A DNA stretch of 37,598 bases from a bacterium. Lineage in GTDB: Bacteria; Verrucomicrobiota; Kiritimatiellia; CAIKKV01; CAIYGI01. The number at the start of each line of letters is the position of its first letter. Position 1 is the stretch's first letter. The notes beneath the pieces are model-generated. The model saw only the letters and a program-made list of their open reading frames with translations. It did no database searches and was not told the origin of the DNA. Positions 15,060 to 23,288 of the stretch are shown here, one piece after another. The position numbers were made by a program, and so were the translations under genes. The DNA is taken from NCBI GenBank assembly GCA_025360745.1, contig JANYBP010000043.1, forward strand, positions 74,455 to 112,052, read 5' to 3'.

Positions 15060-16357
15060 GTCATCCGTTCCATCACAAACGGCCCCGGCGCTTCCGCCCT
15101 TTCGCCAACATCGAAGGCCTTCTGCAGATGCGCTTCGGCCGCCGCGCGGCGCGATTCGTCGTTGGCATGCACAAACGCCAGCGCTTCGCCCGCCTCGACC
15201 CGCGTGCCCACGGACGCGATCGCGCTCAGACCGACTGCCGGATCGATCTCCTCGTCCATACGGCTACGCCCCGCGCCCAAAACCATGCAGGCCCGCGCCA
15301 CGGATTCCGCATCAACGTCACGCACCACCCCCGCCGCCGCGGCCTTGAAAGGTGTGACAAACCTGGCGCGCGGCAGGCGCGCGGGATCGTCCACGATGCG
15401 CTCATCGCCGCCCTGCGCCCGCAGCATGGCGCGGAAACGATCCAGCGCCGTCCCGCCATCGAGCGCCAATTCCAGGCGCGTCCTGGCTTCGCGCGCCCCC
15501 GGCGTCAGCCGGCTCAGGCGCAGCATCTCGACTCCGAGCGACAGCACGGCCTCCCGCACGCTCGCGGGCCCGGCGCCGCGCAAAACGGCGATGGCCTCCG
15601 CAACCTCCAGCGCGTTTCCCACCGCCGCTCCCAGCGGACGGTTCATATCGCCCAGCACGGCCATCGTGCGCAAGCCCAGCGTGCGGGCCGTATCGAGCAA
15701 TGTCCGGGCAAGTGCGCGCGCCTCGTGGGTGGAATGCATCAATGCGCCGCGACCGCACATCACGTTCAAAACCAGCCCGTCCAGATTCTCGGCGAGCTTT
15801 TTGCTCAAAATACTGGCGACGATCAGCGGCACGGATACCGCGGTGCCGGTCACATCGCGCAAATGGTAAAAGCGGCGATCGGCGGGCGCCAGGCTCTTCC
15901 CCTGACTCGCGATCGCGCAGCCGCAGGCATCGAGCGCGGCCTTGATTTCATCAGGTTCCAGCTGCGTACGAAAACCGGGAATCGCATCCAGTTTGTCGAT
16001 CGTGCCGCCGGTCAGCCCCAAACCGCGACCGGCGATCATGGGCACCGTCAAACCGCAGGCGGCGGCCAGTGGCGCAAGCACCAGCGACACCTTGTCCCCG
16101 ACGCCGCCGGTGGAATGTTTGTCGATGCGCGGCGCGTTGCCGTGACGTTCCAGCACCGTTCCGGAATCCCGCATGGCTCGCGTAAGGGCGGCGGTCTCAT
16201 CCGCCGTCATGCCGCGGAAGAAGACCGCCATGGCGAACGCCGACATCTGATAATCAGGCACCACACCCCGCGCGTAGGCGGCGACAAAGGCGCCGATCTC
16301 GTCGTCGCTCAAAACCACGCCGTCGCGTTTGCGTTCGATGATCCACTGCGGCTGCAT
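15056..16357 (-). CDS. Thymidine / pyrimidine-nucleoside phosphorylase
   Basis: Phosphorolysis of thymidine, deoxyuridine or uridine; first gene of the salvage operon with PNP and cytidine deaminase, which together feed bases and pentose phosphates. 433 residues. The family signature KHSTGGVGDKVSL, followed by MIAGRGLGLTGGTIDKLDAI, is intact, as is the N-terminal helical domain (ALTRAMRDSG). The motif VLNVMCGRGALM replaces the more usual lysine-containing VxDVKxGxGAF, with Asn and Cys at the place of Asp and Lys; that may change substrate preference. Whether it is DeoA or Pdp type cannot be decided by eye. Confidence 0.9.
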   Translation of the reverse strand: MQPQWIIERKRDGVVLSDDEIGAFVAAYARGVVPDYQMSAFAMAVFFRGMTADETAALTRAMRDSGTVLERHGNAPRIDKHSTGGVGDKVSLVLAPLAAACGLTVPMIAGRGLGLTGGTIDKLDAIPGFRTQLEPDEIKAALDACGCAIASQGKSLAPADRRFYHLRDVTGTAVSVPLIVASILSKKLAENLDGLVLNVMCGRGALMHSTHEARALARTLLDTARTLGLRTMAVLGDMNRPLGAAVGNALEVAEAIAVLRGAGPASVREAVLSLGVEMLRLSRLTPGAREARTRLELALDGGTALDRFRAMLRAQGGDERIVDDPARLPRARFVTPFKAAAAGVVRDVDAESVARACMVLGAGRSRMDEEIDPAVGLSAIASVGTRVEAGEALAFVHANDESRRAAAEAHLQKAFDVGERAEAPGPFVMERMT

Positions 16358-16424
16358 GCCCGCAGCTTAGACGCAAGGCGTGTTGGGATCAAGACGCAGT
16401 TCTGAGGCAAGCTTCATATACCCA

Positions 16425-16475
16425 AACGCTCAACTTCCAATCGTTAGCGGCACTTACCGTTGAACCTTGAGCGTT
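16425..16475. other. Inverted repeat downstream of the RNA helicase gene
   Basis: AACGCTCAA (16425-16433) and TTGAGCGTT (16467-16475) form a 9-bp stem with 33 bases between, partly extendable. It lies just after the stop of the helicase gene and before the salvage operon. It may act in transcription ending; no T-run. Confidence 0.3.
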
Positions 16476-16481
16476 CATTAT

Positions 16482-18239
16482 TTACCGCCGCGGAGGGCCG
16501 CGCCGCACGGCTTGGTGATAGGGCTTGGGGGCGGCGGCGCCGTGCGTGAATTTTGGGCGCATGCCGTCGCCTCGCGCCGGTCCGGCTACCACGGCATCGC
16601 GCAGCGCCACCGGGCGGCCATCGAAACGCGCCTGGCGCAGTCCGCCGCGAACCTGCTCGGCGGCCTGGGCCTGCACTTCGAAGAACGACGCATCCTCATC
16701 CATGGCGATCCTGCCGATCGTCGCCGACTGGATGCCGGCGTTTTCGCACACCAGCCGGACAATTGCGCCTTCATTGGCGCGGTCCCGGCGGCCAATGTCG
16801 ATCTGGAAGCGATGCATCGGCCCGTCGGCCTCCCGGCGGCCGCCGATGCTGCGTGGCGCATGCGCCGTTTGCGGGCCGCGAACAGCATGCCCTTCATGCC
16901 GTGCCGGGGGCGCGGAAGAAGCGTTGATGTCGGTCGTCGTGCCGTGGGTCGCGTGGTAATGCTTGACCTCGGCCGCCACCAGATGCGCGACAAGCTGTTC
17001 CTTGCTCAACGACTGGAAGATTTCGGCCACCGGCGGCAGATAGTCCGCGATGGCGGCGTGAACGACATCGGTGGCCGCCAGTTTCGTGGCCATGGCCAGC
17101 AGCATACGCCGGCAGGCCTCGCGTCCATCCGGCACCTTGCCGACGGTGAAACGAATGCGCAACGTGCGTTCCAGTTGGCGCAGACGGAAGTTTTCGGAGG
17201 GACTGGCGAACACCAGCGACACGCCCGATTTGCCGGCGCGCGCGGTGCGGCCGCTGCGGTGGGTGTAAACCTCCAGGTCATCGGGCAGATCGTAATGAAT
17301 GACATGCGTGATGTCGTCGATGTCCAAGCCGCGCGCGGCCACATCGGTCGCGATCAGCAGGTGCACCTGCCGGTTGCGGAAATGGCGCATGACGCTGTCG
17401 CGCTGGGATTGCGAGAGGTCGCCATGCAGGGCCTCGGCGGGGTAGCCGTCGCGAACCAGCGCATCGGCCAATTCCTGAGCTTCGCGGCGGGTGCGGCGAA
17501 AAATCAGCCCGAACATCTCCGTCTCCACATCCAGCAGCCTTTTAAGCGCCACATAGCGGTGTGCGCGCTGCAGCAGATAGGCAATGTGAACCAAATTGGC
17601 GGCGGATTGGTTGCGCGTGCCGATGGTGATCTCGAAGGGCTGGTCCAGGTACTTGCGCGCGATCGCGGCCACGCCACCCTGCATGGTGGCGGAAAACAAC
17701 CAGGTGCTGACCTGATCCGGCAAGGCGTCGAGGATCAGATCGAGATCCTCCTTGAAACCCATGTTCAACATCTCGTCGGCCTCGTCGAGCACGGCGATCG
17801 TCACCCCCGAAAGATCGAGCGCCTTGCGGCGCATCAAATCGCAGAGCCGGCCGGGCGTGGCGACCACCACCTGCACGCCGCGGCGAATCTCGGCGATCTG
17901 GGCGGAGATCATGGCGCCGCCGTAGACGGCGACGGTCTTGAAACCTTTAAGATAGCGGCCGAACTGGCGCAGTTCGCCGGTGATCTGCATGCACAGTTCG
18001 CGCGTCGGGCAGAGGATCAGCGCCTGCGGCGTGTGGCGTGCCGTGTCGAGGCGCTGCAGCAGCGCCAGCCCGTAGGCGCCGGTCTTGCCGGTCCCGGTCT
18101 GGGCCAATCCCACAAAGTCAGTGTTGCCGGCCATCAAGACAGGTATGGCTTGTTCCTGGATCGGCATCGGTTTTTCGAAGCCCATCTCGGTCACGGCTCT
18201 GATCAACTCAGGTTTAAGTCCCAACGACTGAAAATTCAT
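16482..18239 (-). CDS. DEAD-box RNA helicase with DbpA-type RNA-binding domain
   Basis: ATP-dependent RNA helicase of 585 residues, likely working in ribosome assembly or mRNA turnover. All core motifs are seen: Q motif (GFEKPMPIQEQAIP), I AQTGTGKT (46-53), Ia PTREL, Ib TPGR, II DEAD, III SAT, V ARGLDI and VI HRSGRTARAG. After a linker of low complexity (~440-475), a DbpA-like domain begins (MHRFQIDIGRRDRANEGAIVR, about 475-545), the unit that binds 23S rRNA in DbpA. A basic, proline-rich tail (PKPYHQAVRRGPPRR) ends the protein. The linker is longer than in E. coli DbpA, closer to CsdA-like proteins. Confidence 0.92.
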   Translation of the reverse strand: MNFQSLGLKPELIRAVTEMGFEKPMPIQEQAIPVLMAGNTDFVGLAQTGTGKTGAYGLALLQRLDTARHTPQALILCPTRELCMQITGELRQFGRYLKGFKTVAVYGGAMISAQIAEIRRGVQVVVATPGRLCDLMRRKALDLSGVTIAVLDEADEMLNMGFKEDLDLILDALPDQVSTWLFSATMQGGVAAIARKYLDQPFEITIGTRNQSAANLVHIAYLLQRAHRYVALKRLLDVETEMFGLIFRRTRREAQELADALVRDGYPAEALHGDLSQSQRDSVMRHFRNRQVHLLIATDVAARGLDIDDITHVIHYDLPDDLEVYTHRSGRTARAGKSGVSLVFASPSENFRLRQLERTLRIRFTVGKVPDGREACRRMLLAMATKLAATDVVHAAIADYLPPVAEIFQSLSKEQLVAHLVAAEVKHYHATHGTTTDINASSAPPARHEGHAVRGPQTAHAPRSIGGRREADGPMHRFQIDIGRRDRANEGAIVRLVCENAGIQSATIGRIAMDEDASFFEVQAQAAEQVRGGLRQARFDGRPVALRDAVVAGPARGDGMRPKFTHGAAAPKPYHQAVRRGPPRR

Positions 18240-18322
18240 GGCGTGCTCCAGCTACAGGCATGGCCAAAACGATGGCATGCATTGACGCAGAAGATTATAC
18301 ATTTAGTACATCCGTGACAATC

Positions 18323-19939
18323 TTAAAGGGACTGGTTAGTCCGGTCGACGGTCCAATGCAGCCGGGCCGCCTGCCCGGCAAGTTCGAGCCAGCCCTCGGC
18401 GGCCGGCATATCTTCAAGCAACCCAAGGGCGCTGGAGATGTTGTCAAGACCACGGCGTGTCGCGGCGGCTGAGGCATCCCCCCCTCCGGTTGTCATGGCG
18501 ATGACCGCCAGCAAACCGCGCATGTTTTGGCCAAACCCGGCGGGATTGAGCCAGAACCAGCCGGCGGCGCCGGGATGGCGGGCGCCGGTGCCGCGCCAGC
18601 GCGGAGCGGAATCGGCCGCGCCGGCGGCAAAACAAGCCCGTAATGCGCCGGCATGGCTGGCGGCTATTCTCCATCCGTTGGTCGCCACCATGGCCGCCTG
18701 CTCGTCAGGCTCGAAGGCGTTATACAGTCCCGGAAAGGCATCCTCAAAGCGCAGACCTTCGGATGGCATGGCGGGATTGAGCGGATGCGTGTGCAGCCCC
18801 GTCCGCCAGCGTTTGTTCCAAAGACGCAGCGCGGTCTGTAACGCGGACTGATCGAGCGCGGCATCGGCGCCCAGCCAGACACCGGCCAGCGCCGTGGGGG
18901 TTTTCAATCCCTTGAGACCGGGCGGCAGGGCGGACCCCAGCGGCCCACGCAGATGGCCACTGTGGGCGCTGTCCAGTACGGCGACCGCCAGAGTATTTGA
19001 GCATCCAAGGGGGAAACCCAGCGATTCGATGGCCTCGGACGCATCTTCTGGGATAAACTGGCGCAGCAGCGCCGCCGGTAAAAGCGCGACGGCGTCCACG
19101 GCATTGCCCAGCAGCAGCGCCAAGGCGTCGGCAGGTCCGCCCCGGACAGCCGGGTCCACGGTCTTAAGCGGCAATGACAGCGCGCAGGCAAATTCACCCG
19201 AAATTCGCGTGGCGTCGGCCTGGGTCAAAGCCCACGCTATGGGCGGGTTCTCGGGGCGGTCAAAGTCAAGCCATCCGCGGACCATGGAAGGATCCGGCCA
19301 GAGCGCGCCGACGGAGGCCCAGCGGCCGGCGGTCGCGACCGAAGGATGGCTAGGCCGGTCATCGAGGGTCTCCAGGAGCGTGTGCGCCCCGGTCGAACTG
19401 GCCGACCAGCAACCGAGCAAAAGGCCTTCGGAAATCGCCAGCGACAGCCGCTGCCGGACACCGGCTCCGGCAGAGGCAACCCAAACGGTGTCTCCGTCGG
19501 CAAACGACGCCTTGCGCAATCCCGGCAATAGCCCCAGTCCGGCCTGCCAGCGCAGCCGCTGGCTTTGTCCGCCAATCCAAGAGGCGAAGACCCAGGCATC
19601 GGGTCCGCTCGTTCCGTAAAGATGCGGCAGATAGGCGAGCACGGCGCGGCGATCAGCCAACCGCACCAGATAACGCTGAAAGTCGCGATCATGCGCCAGT
19701 GCGTCCAATAACTCCGCCGGCAGCCCCAGGGAAAGCGCCAGACGGCGGGCTACGGGGTCGGCAAACAGCGCCGACAGACGCACGGCGGGCTTGGTCACAT
19801 CGGCGACCAGCATGGCGTTGGCCGGAATGGCCGCAAACAGCCGGCGCGGCTGGTATGGGACGCTAACGATCCAAGCCATGAAAACGGCTGTCAGCAGCGC
19901 CAGACTCGTCCAAAAAGCGCAGCGGCGGGCAAGCGTCAT
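18323..19939 (-). CDS. Unknown membrane-anchored protein coupled to pyrD
   Basis: Not recognised. 538 residues with one N-terminal hydrophobic segment (residues ~8-27, FWTSLALLTAVFMAWIVSV) that would anchor the rest in the periplasm. The body is rich in Ala, Leu and Trp with no cysteine cluster or catalytic motif I can name; the pattern of helical and beta stretches recalls DUF3352-like large exported proteins, which is only an impression. The start codon overlaps the pyrD stop as ATGA, so both are made together although no link to pyrimidine synthesis is evident. 84 bases separate it from the helicase gene downstream. Confidence 0.6.
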   Translation of the reverse strand: MTLARRCAFWTSLALLTAVFMAWIVSVPYQPRRLFAAIPANAMLVADVTKPAVRLSALFADPVARRLALSLGLPAELLDALAHDRDFQRYLVRLADRRAVLAYLPHLYGTSGPDAWVFASWIGGQSQRLRWQAGLGLLPGLRKASFADGDTVWVASAGAGVRQRLSLAISEGLLLGCWSASSTGAHTLLETLDDRPSHPSVATAGRWASVGALWPDPSMVRGWLDFDRPENPPIAWALTQADATRISGEFACALSLPLKTVDPAVRGGPADALALLLGNAVDAVALLPAALLRQFIPEDASEAIESLGFPLGCSNTLAVAVLDSAHSGHLRGPLGSALPPGLKGLKTPTALAGVWLGADAALDQSALQTALRLWNKRWRTGLHTHPLNPAMPSEGLRFEDAFPGLYNAFEPDEQAAMVATNGWRIAASHAGALRACFAAGAADSAPRWRGTGARHPGAAGWFWLNPAGFGQNMRGLLAVIAMTTGGGDASAAATRRGLDNISSALGLLEDMPAAEGWLELAGQAARLHWTVDRTNQSL

Positions 19940-20871
19940 AAGAGGTTTAGCGACCCGATCAGATCGCGCATGGATGACATGGCATGACGGCGCATATAGT
20001 CCGCGATGCCTTCGACAACCTTGCCTGCAACGGCGGGGTCGCCAAAATTCGCCGAGCCGATCTGGACAGCCGAGGCGCCGGCGATCAGGAATTCCAGCGC
20101 TTCACGCGGGCCGGAGATGCCGCCGATGCCGATCACCGGAATTTTCACGGCGCGGGCGGCTTCGTAGACAAGTTTTACGGCGATGGGATGAATCGCGGGG
20201 CCCGAGAGACCGCCGGTGACATTGGCCAGTACCGGGCGGCGGGTTTCCACATCGATAACCATCGCCGGAAAGGAGTTGATCAGGGCCAGCGCGTCGGCCC
20301 CGGCCGCCTCAACCGCCCGGGCAAAAGCGGCGATGTCGCTGACGTTCGGCGCCAGTTTCGGCATGATCGGCAGCCGCGTATGCGCGCGCACGGCGGCCAC
20401 GACTTCCGCGGCCGTGTCGAGCCGCGTGCCGAAAACATGTCCCCCGTCCTTGATGTTCGGACAGGAAATATTGATTTCCAGGGCATGCACGCCGGGAACG
20501 CCATCCAGCCGGGCGGCCACCTCCGCGTATTCTTCAATCCGCCGGCCCCAGATGTTCACAACGACCGGCACAGCCTGGCGGCGCAGAAACGGCATGTATT
20601 GGGCGATAAATCCATCCACGCCGGGATTCTGCAAACCAATGGCATTGACCAGCCCGCCTGGCACTTCGACCAGGCGCGGCGTGGCGTTGCCCGCGCATGG
20701 CGCCAGACTGATGCCTTTGACGACGATGGCGCCGAGTTCCGCCAGCGGCATCACATCGGCATATTCCACTCCATAGCCAAAGGTACCCGAGGCGACCATG
20801 ACGGGATTGCGCAGGCGCAGACCGGCGATGGTCACGGCGAGATCCGGCGGCGTGGCGGCGGGTTGGGTCAC
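19936..20871 (-). CDS. pyrD: Dihydroorotate dehydrogenase, class 1B catalytic subunit
   Basis: Oxidises dihydroorotate to orotate in pyrimidine synthesis, with FMN, as part of a PyrD2-PyrK2 complex using NAD. 311 residues. Seen: NPVMVASGTFGYG (22-34), VVKGISLAP, PRLVEVPGGLVNAIGLQNPG and ALEINISCPNIKDGGHVFG, in which Cys137 is the class 1 catalytic base; class 2 enzymes have Ser. The phosphate loop GIGGISGPREALEFLIAGA and VQIGSANF near the C-terminus bind FMN. The class 1B call is supported by the pyrK gene 78 bases upstream. Confidence 0.94.
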   Translation of the reverse strand: MTQPAATPPDLAVTIAGLRLRNPVMVASGTFGYGVEYADVMPLAELGAIVVKGISLAPCAGNATPRLVEVPGGLVNAIGLQNPGVDGFIAQYMPFLRRQAVPVVVNIWGRRIEEYAEVAARLDGVPGVHALEINISCPNIKDGGHVFGTRLDTAAEVVAAVRAHTRLPIMPKLAPNVSDIAAFARAVEAAGADALALINSFPAMVIDVETRRPVLANVTGGLSGPAIHPIAVKLVYEAARAVKIPVIGIGGISGPREALEFLIAGASAVQIGSANFGDPAVAGKVVEGIADYMRRHAMSSMRDLIGSLNLL

Positions 20872-20949
20872 TGCAACTCTCCTGATGTCTTCGTGCAGAT
20901 AATATGCGGTTATTCCTTCAGCCTAACAGCCTTCAGTCTATTCCCCTTC

Positions 20950-21789
20950 TTACTCCCAGACAATCCTGGCGGCGTCGAAGACGGGACCGTCTTTGCAGAC
21001 GCGGCCCCAGACTTTTTCCCCGTCGTCATTATTCAGGCGTTGCACGCAGGCCAGGCAGGCGCCAACACCGCACCCCATGTGACGATCAAGCGACACCCAG
21101 GCCCGCTGATTTCCGGCGGCGGCCCGCTGGGCCACGGCATGCAGCAAACCTGTCGGTCCGCAGGCAAAGAAATCGTGCCTGGCGTCCACCTCGCGGGCGG
21201 CCAGCCAGGTGTCCAGCGGCGTTGTCACCCGTCCATGCTCGCCAAGCGAGCCGTCCTCGGTGGCAACATGCACCTCCCAGCCAAGCGCGGCAAAGGCGGA
21301 GGTCATGAGAATGTCCCTACCGGTGGCGCCGCCGACAAACAGCAGGCCGCGGCGCGGGTACCGGCGGGCGAGCAGGTAGAGCGGTGCGACACCATAGCCG
21401 CCCGCAACCAGCACCGGCAGAAGGGGCGCTTGCGCCGCATCGGACGGCGGCAGGGGAAAACCGTGGCCGAGCGGACCAAGCAGGCTGAGCGTGTCTCCGG
21501 CGCGCAAGGCCAGCATGGCGCGCGTACCGCGGCCGACGGGCTTATAGAGTATCGTCAGGCGGCCCGCTCCGGCGTCGCAGACGCTGAAGGGACGGCGCAG
21601 TATGGCGTCGGCGGGCGCCACAAGTCCCAGACTGACGAATTGACCGGGCAGCACCGTGTCCGCTATGCGCTGCGAAGCGAGGGTGAGCAGACGATAGTCC
21701 CCCCCCGCAAGCTCATGTTCCATGACGGTCGCCGTTTCAAGCTGCATGACGCACACAGTCTGCTGATTTGGCGCGGGCGGGTCAAGCAC
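20950..21789 (-). CDS. pyrK: Dihydroorotate dehydrogenase electron-transfer subunit
   Basis: FAD and [2Fe-2S] subunit that passes electrons from PyrD to NAD. The FAD domain shows LRRPFSVCDA and the nucleotide-binding domain VAGGYGVAPLYLLARRY. The iron-sulfur ligands are Cys240, Cys245, Cys248 and Cys265 (C-x4-C-x2-C-x16-C), as expected. 279 residues from the first ATG; the second Met (codon 15, at 21747) matches the usual family N-terminus better. It forms an operon with pyrD and the unknown gene after it. Confidence 0.93.
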   Translation of the reverse strand: MLDPPAPNQQTVCVMQLETATVMEHELAGGDYRLLTLASQRIADTVLPGQFVSLGLVAPADAILRRPFSVCDAGAGRLTILYKPVGRGTRAMLALRAGDTLSLLGPLGHGFPLPPSDAAQAPLLPVLVAGGYGVAPLYLLARRYPRRGLLFVGGATGRDILMTSAFAALGWEVHVATEDGSLGEHGRVTTPLDTWLAAREVDARHDFFACGPTGLLHAVAQRAAAGNQRAWVSLDRHMGCGVGACLACVQRLNNDDGEKVWGRVCKDGPVFDAARIVWE

Positions 21790-21793
21790 GAGT

Positions 21794-21814
21794 AAGGTGG
21801 AAGGTGGAGGGTAG
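21794..21814. repeat. 7-base tandem array (AAGGTGG type), three units
   Basis: AAGGTGG, AAGGTGG, AGGGTAG in register, between the divergent pyrK and PTS genes. Same unit as the arrays at 23139-23173 and, inverted, 23224-23265. Confidence 0.5.
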
Positions 21815-21878
21815 GTAATATTGCACTGGTCTTGGGCTGATCGGTCTGTTAACGTAACGGCCCTTGCGGGGGGCGTGC

Positions 21879-22325
21879 ATGAACGTTAAACGGATACTCA
21901 ACGAAGAAGCGATTCTGCTGAACCTTCAGGGAACAACCAAGCAGGAGATCATCCACGAGATGATCGCCTTTCTGGCGACCAAGAACAGGCTCAAAGATCG
22001 TGATGCCGCGCTCAAAGCGGTCATGGACCGTGAGCAGAAAATGTCCACCGGCATGCAGCACGGGGTGGCTATCCCGCATGGCAAGACAGATTCGGTGGAG
22101 CGGCTGATCGCAATGCTGGCGTTCAAACGGGAAGGCATTGACTTCGGCTCGATGGACGGGAAGCCTTCAACAATTTTCCTGATGACGCTCTCGCCATTGA
22201 ACCAGACGGGGCCGCACATTCAGTTCCTGTCGGAAATCAGCCAAGTTCTGAACGATCCCGTCCACCGCGAGGCGCTGTTGACTTCACAATCGGTGGCGGA
22301 CGTAATGCGGGCGCTCAGTTTTTAA
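21879..22325 (+). CDS. PTS EIIA domain protein, fructose/nitrogen type (PtsN-like)
   Basis: Phosphoryl carrier of 148 residues. The phosphorylated histidine is His67 in GVAIPHGKTD, with His61 nearby in GMQHG. The core pattern (KQEIIHEMIAFLATK, FGSMDGKPSTIFLMTLSP, HIQFLSEISQVL) matches the EIIA-Fru/Ntr fold. No EIIB or EIIC gene lies near, so a regulatory role like PtsN is more likely than sugar uptake. ATG 21879 is chosen over the upstream TTG because a GGGGGG purine run lies 6 bases before it. Its last 11 bases overlap the end of the convergent methyltransferase gene. Confidence 0.9.
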   Translation: MNVKRILNEEAILLNLQGTTKQEIIHEMIAFLATKNRLKDRDAALKAVMDREQKMSTGMQHGVAIPHGKTDSVERLIAMLAFKREGIDFGSMDGKPSTIFLMTLSPLNQTGPHIQFLSEISQVLNDPVHREALLTSQSVADVMRALSF

Positions 22326-23118
22326 GGCCGGCTTTTGTTCTGTTTCCACGCTGCCGCATGGCTTCGTAAAAGCAAATCCCCGCCGCCACTGAGGCGTTCA
22401 GCGAACCGATCCGGCCAAGCTGCGGAATACTCACCAGCGCATCGCAGGCGCCCATGATTTCCGGCCGCGGGCCGCGTCCTTCATTGCCGATCACCAGCGC
22501 CGACGGCCGGGTAAAGTCGAACTCCGACAACGGCGCCGCGGCTTTCTCGCTCGCCACCGCCACGCGCATTCCGCACGCTTTGAGTTTTGTGACCAACTCG
22601 GTCAAATCCTCGACCCGCGACAGGGGCACGCGATTGACCGCACCCGCCGAACTGCGCACCACCATGCTGGTCACGCCCACCTGCCCGGCTGCGCCAATGA
22701 ACACGGCGTTAATGCCAAGCGCCTCGGCCGAACGCAGGATCGCGCCAAAGTTATAGGGATCTTGAATTCCATCCAGCACGGCGCAGAGCGGATTTTTCGG
22801 CAGATTCGCAAGCGCATCCACGGCGTCGAAATAGGGAAACTCCGTCATCCGCGCCGCATAACCCTGGTGTTCGGAAGAGCGGCAGGTGGTTTCGATCTTC
22901 GCCGCCGGAACTACCTGCACCGCGGCGCCCAGCGCGACGCCCCAAATTTCCGCCTCTTGAATCTCCGCATCCGGCATGCTATCGGCCAGCAACAAATCGT
23001 GCATTCCCCAACGGCCGGTCGCCAGCGTTTCCCGCACCACATTGCGTCCCCAGATCCAGCACTTCTGGTGATTGCCCAGCAGGCTCTGCTTACCCTTGCC
23101 GCGCCGGTAGCGTTCCAT
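22315..23118 (-). CDS. TrmH/RlmB-family RNA 2'-O-ribose methyltransferase
   Basis: SPOUT methyltransferase acting on rRNA or tRNA with S-adenosylmethionine. 267 residues. The N-terminal ~100 residues form the substrate-binding part (WGRNVVRETLATGRWGMHDLLLA). The catalytic domain shows LDGIQDPYNFGAILRSAEALG (motif 1, with catalytic Asn and Arg), ALVIGNEGRGPRPEI (motif 2) and SIPQLGRIGSLNASVAAGICFYEA (motif 3), which form the knot. RlmB-like enzymes methylate G2251 of 23S rRNA; the exact target here is inference. Upstream of the start, 7-base repeats fill the gap. Confidence 0.9.
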   Translation of the reverse strand: MERYRRGKGKQSLLGNHQKCWIWGRNVVRETLATGRWGMHDLLLADSMPDAEIQEAEIWGVALGAAVQVVPAAKIETTCRSSEHQGYAARMTEFPYFDAVDALANLPKNPLCAVLDGIQDPYNFGAILRSAEALGINAVFIGAAGQVGVTSMVVRSSAGAVNRVPLSRVEDLTELVTKLKACGMRVAVASEKAAAPLSEFDFTRPSALVIGNEGRGPRPEIMGACDALVSIPQLGRIGSLNASVAAGICFYEAMRQRGNRTKAGLKN

Positions 23119-23138
23119 GGCAGGCGACGCTCAGGAGC

Positions 23139-23173
23139 AGGGTGGAAGGTGGAGGGTGGAGGGTGGAAGGCGG
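23139..23173. repeat. 7-base tandem array (AGGGTGG/AAGGTGG), five units
   Basis: Units AGGGTGG, AAGGTGG, AGGGTGG, AGGGTGG, AAGGCGG. It is inverted relative to the array at 23224-23265, so the two can fold on each other across ~50 bases. Confidence 0.65.
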
Positions 23174-23223
23174 AGGTAGAATAAGCCGAAAGTCTGGAAG
23201 CTGGGAAAACTCGCCGTTATCCT

Positions 23224-23265
23224 CCACCATCCACCTTCCACCTTCCACCTTCCACCTTCCACCGA
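23224..23265. repeat. 7-base tandem array (CCACCTT), six units, inverted
   Basis: CCACCAT, four copies of CCACCTT, then CCACCGA. It is the reverse complement type of the 23139-23173 array and lies just downstream of the Skp-like gene end. Confidence 0.7.
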
Positions 23266-23288
23266 AGTAATCATGATCGGCGCCAGCG

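Noticed and set aside
15128-16405. 425-codon plus-strand open frame opposite the thymidine phosphorylase
   Set aside because: Antisense shadow; runs through the gene start into the gap without change in character.
16467-18317. 616-codon plus-strand open frame opposite the DEAD-box helicase
   Set aside because: Antisense shadow of a gene with every helicase motif; low-complexity His/Gly/Ala/Arg translation.
19984-21795. 603-codon plus-strand open frame across pyrD and pyrK
   Set aside because: It spans two well-supported genes and the gap between them, with no recognisable domain.
23139-23265. Possible CRISPR-like array
   Set aside because: Units are 7 bases and contiguous, with no spacers, and no cas genes are in the window.
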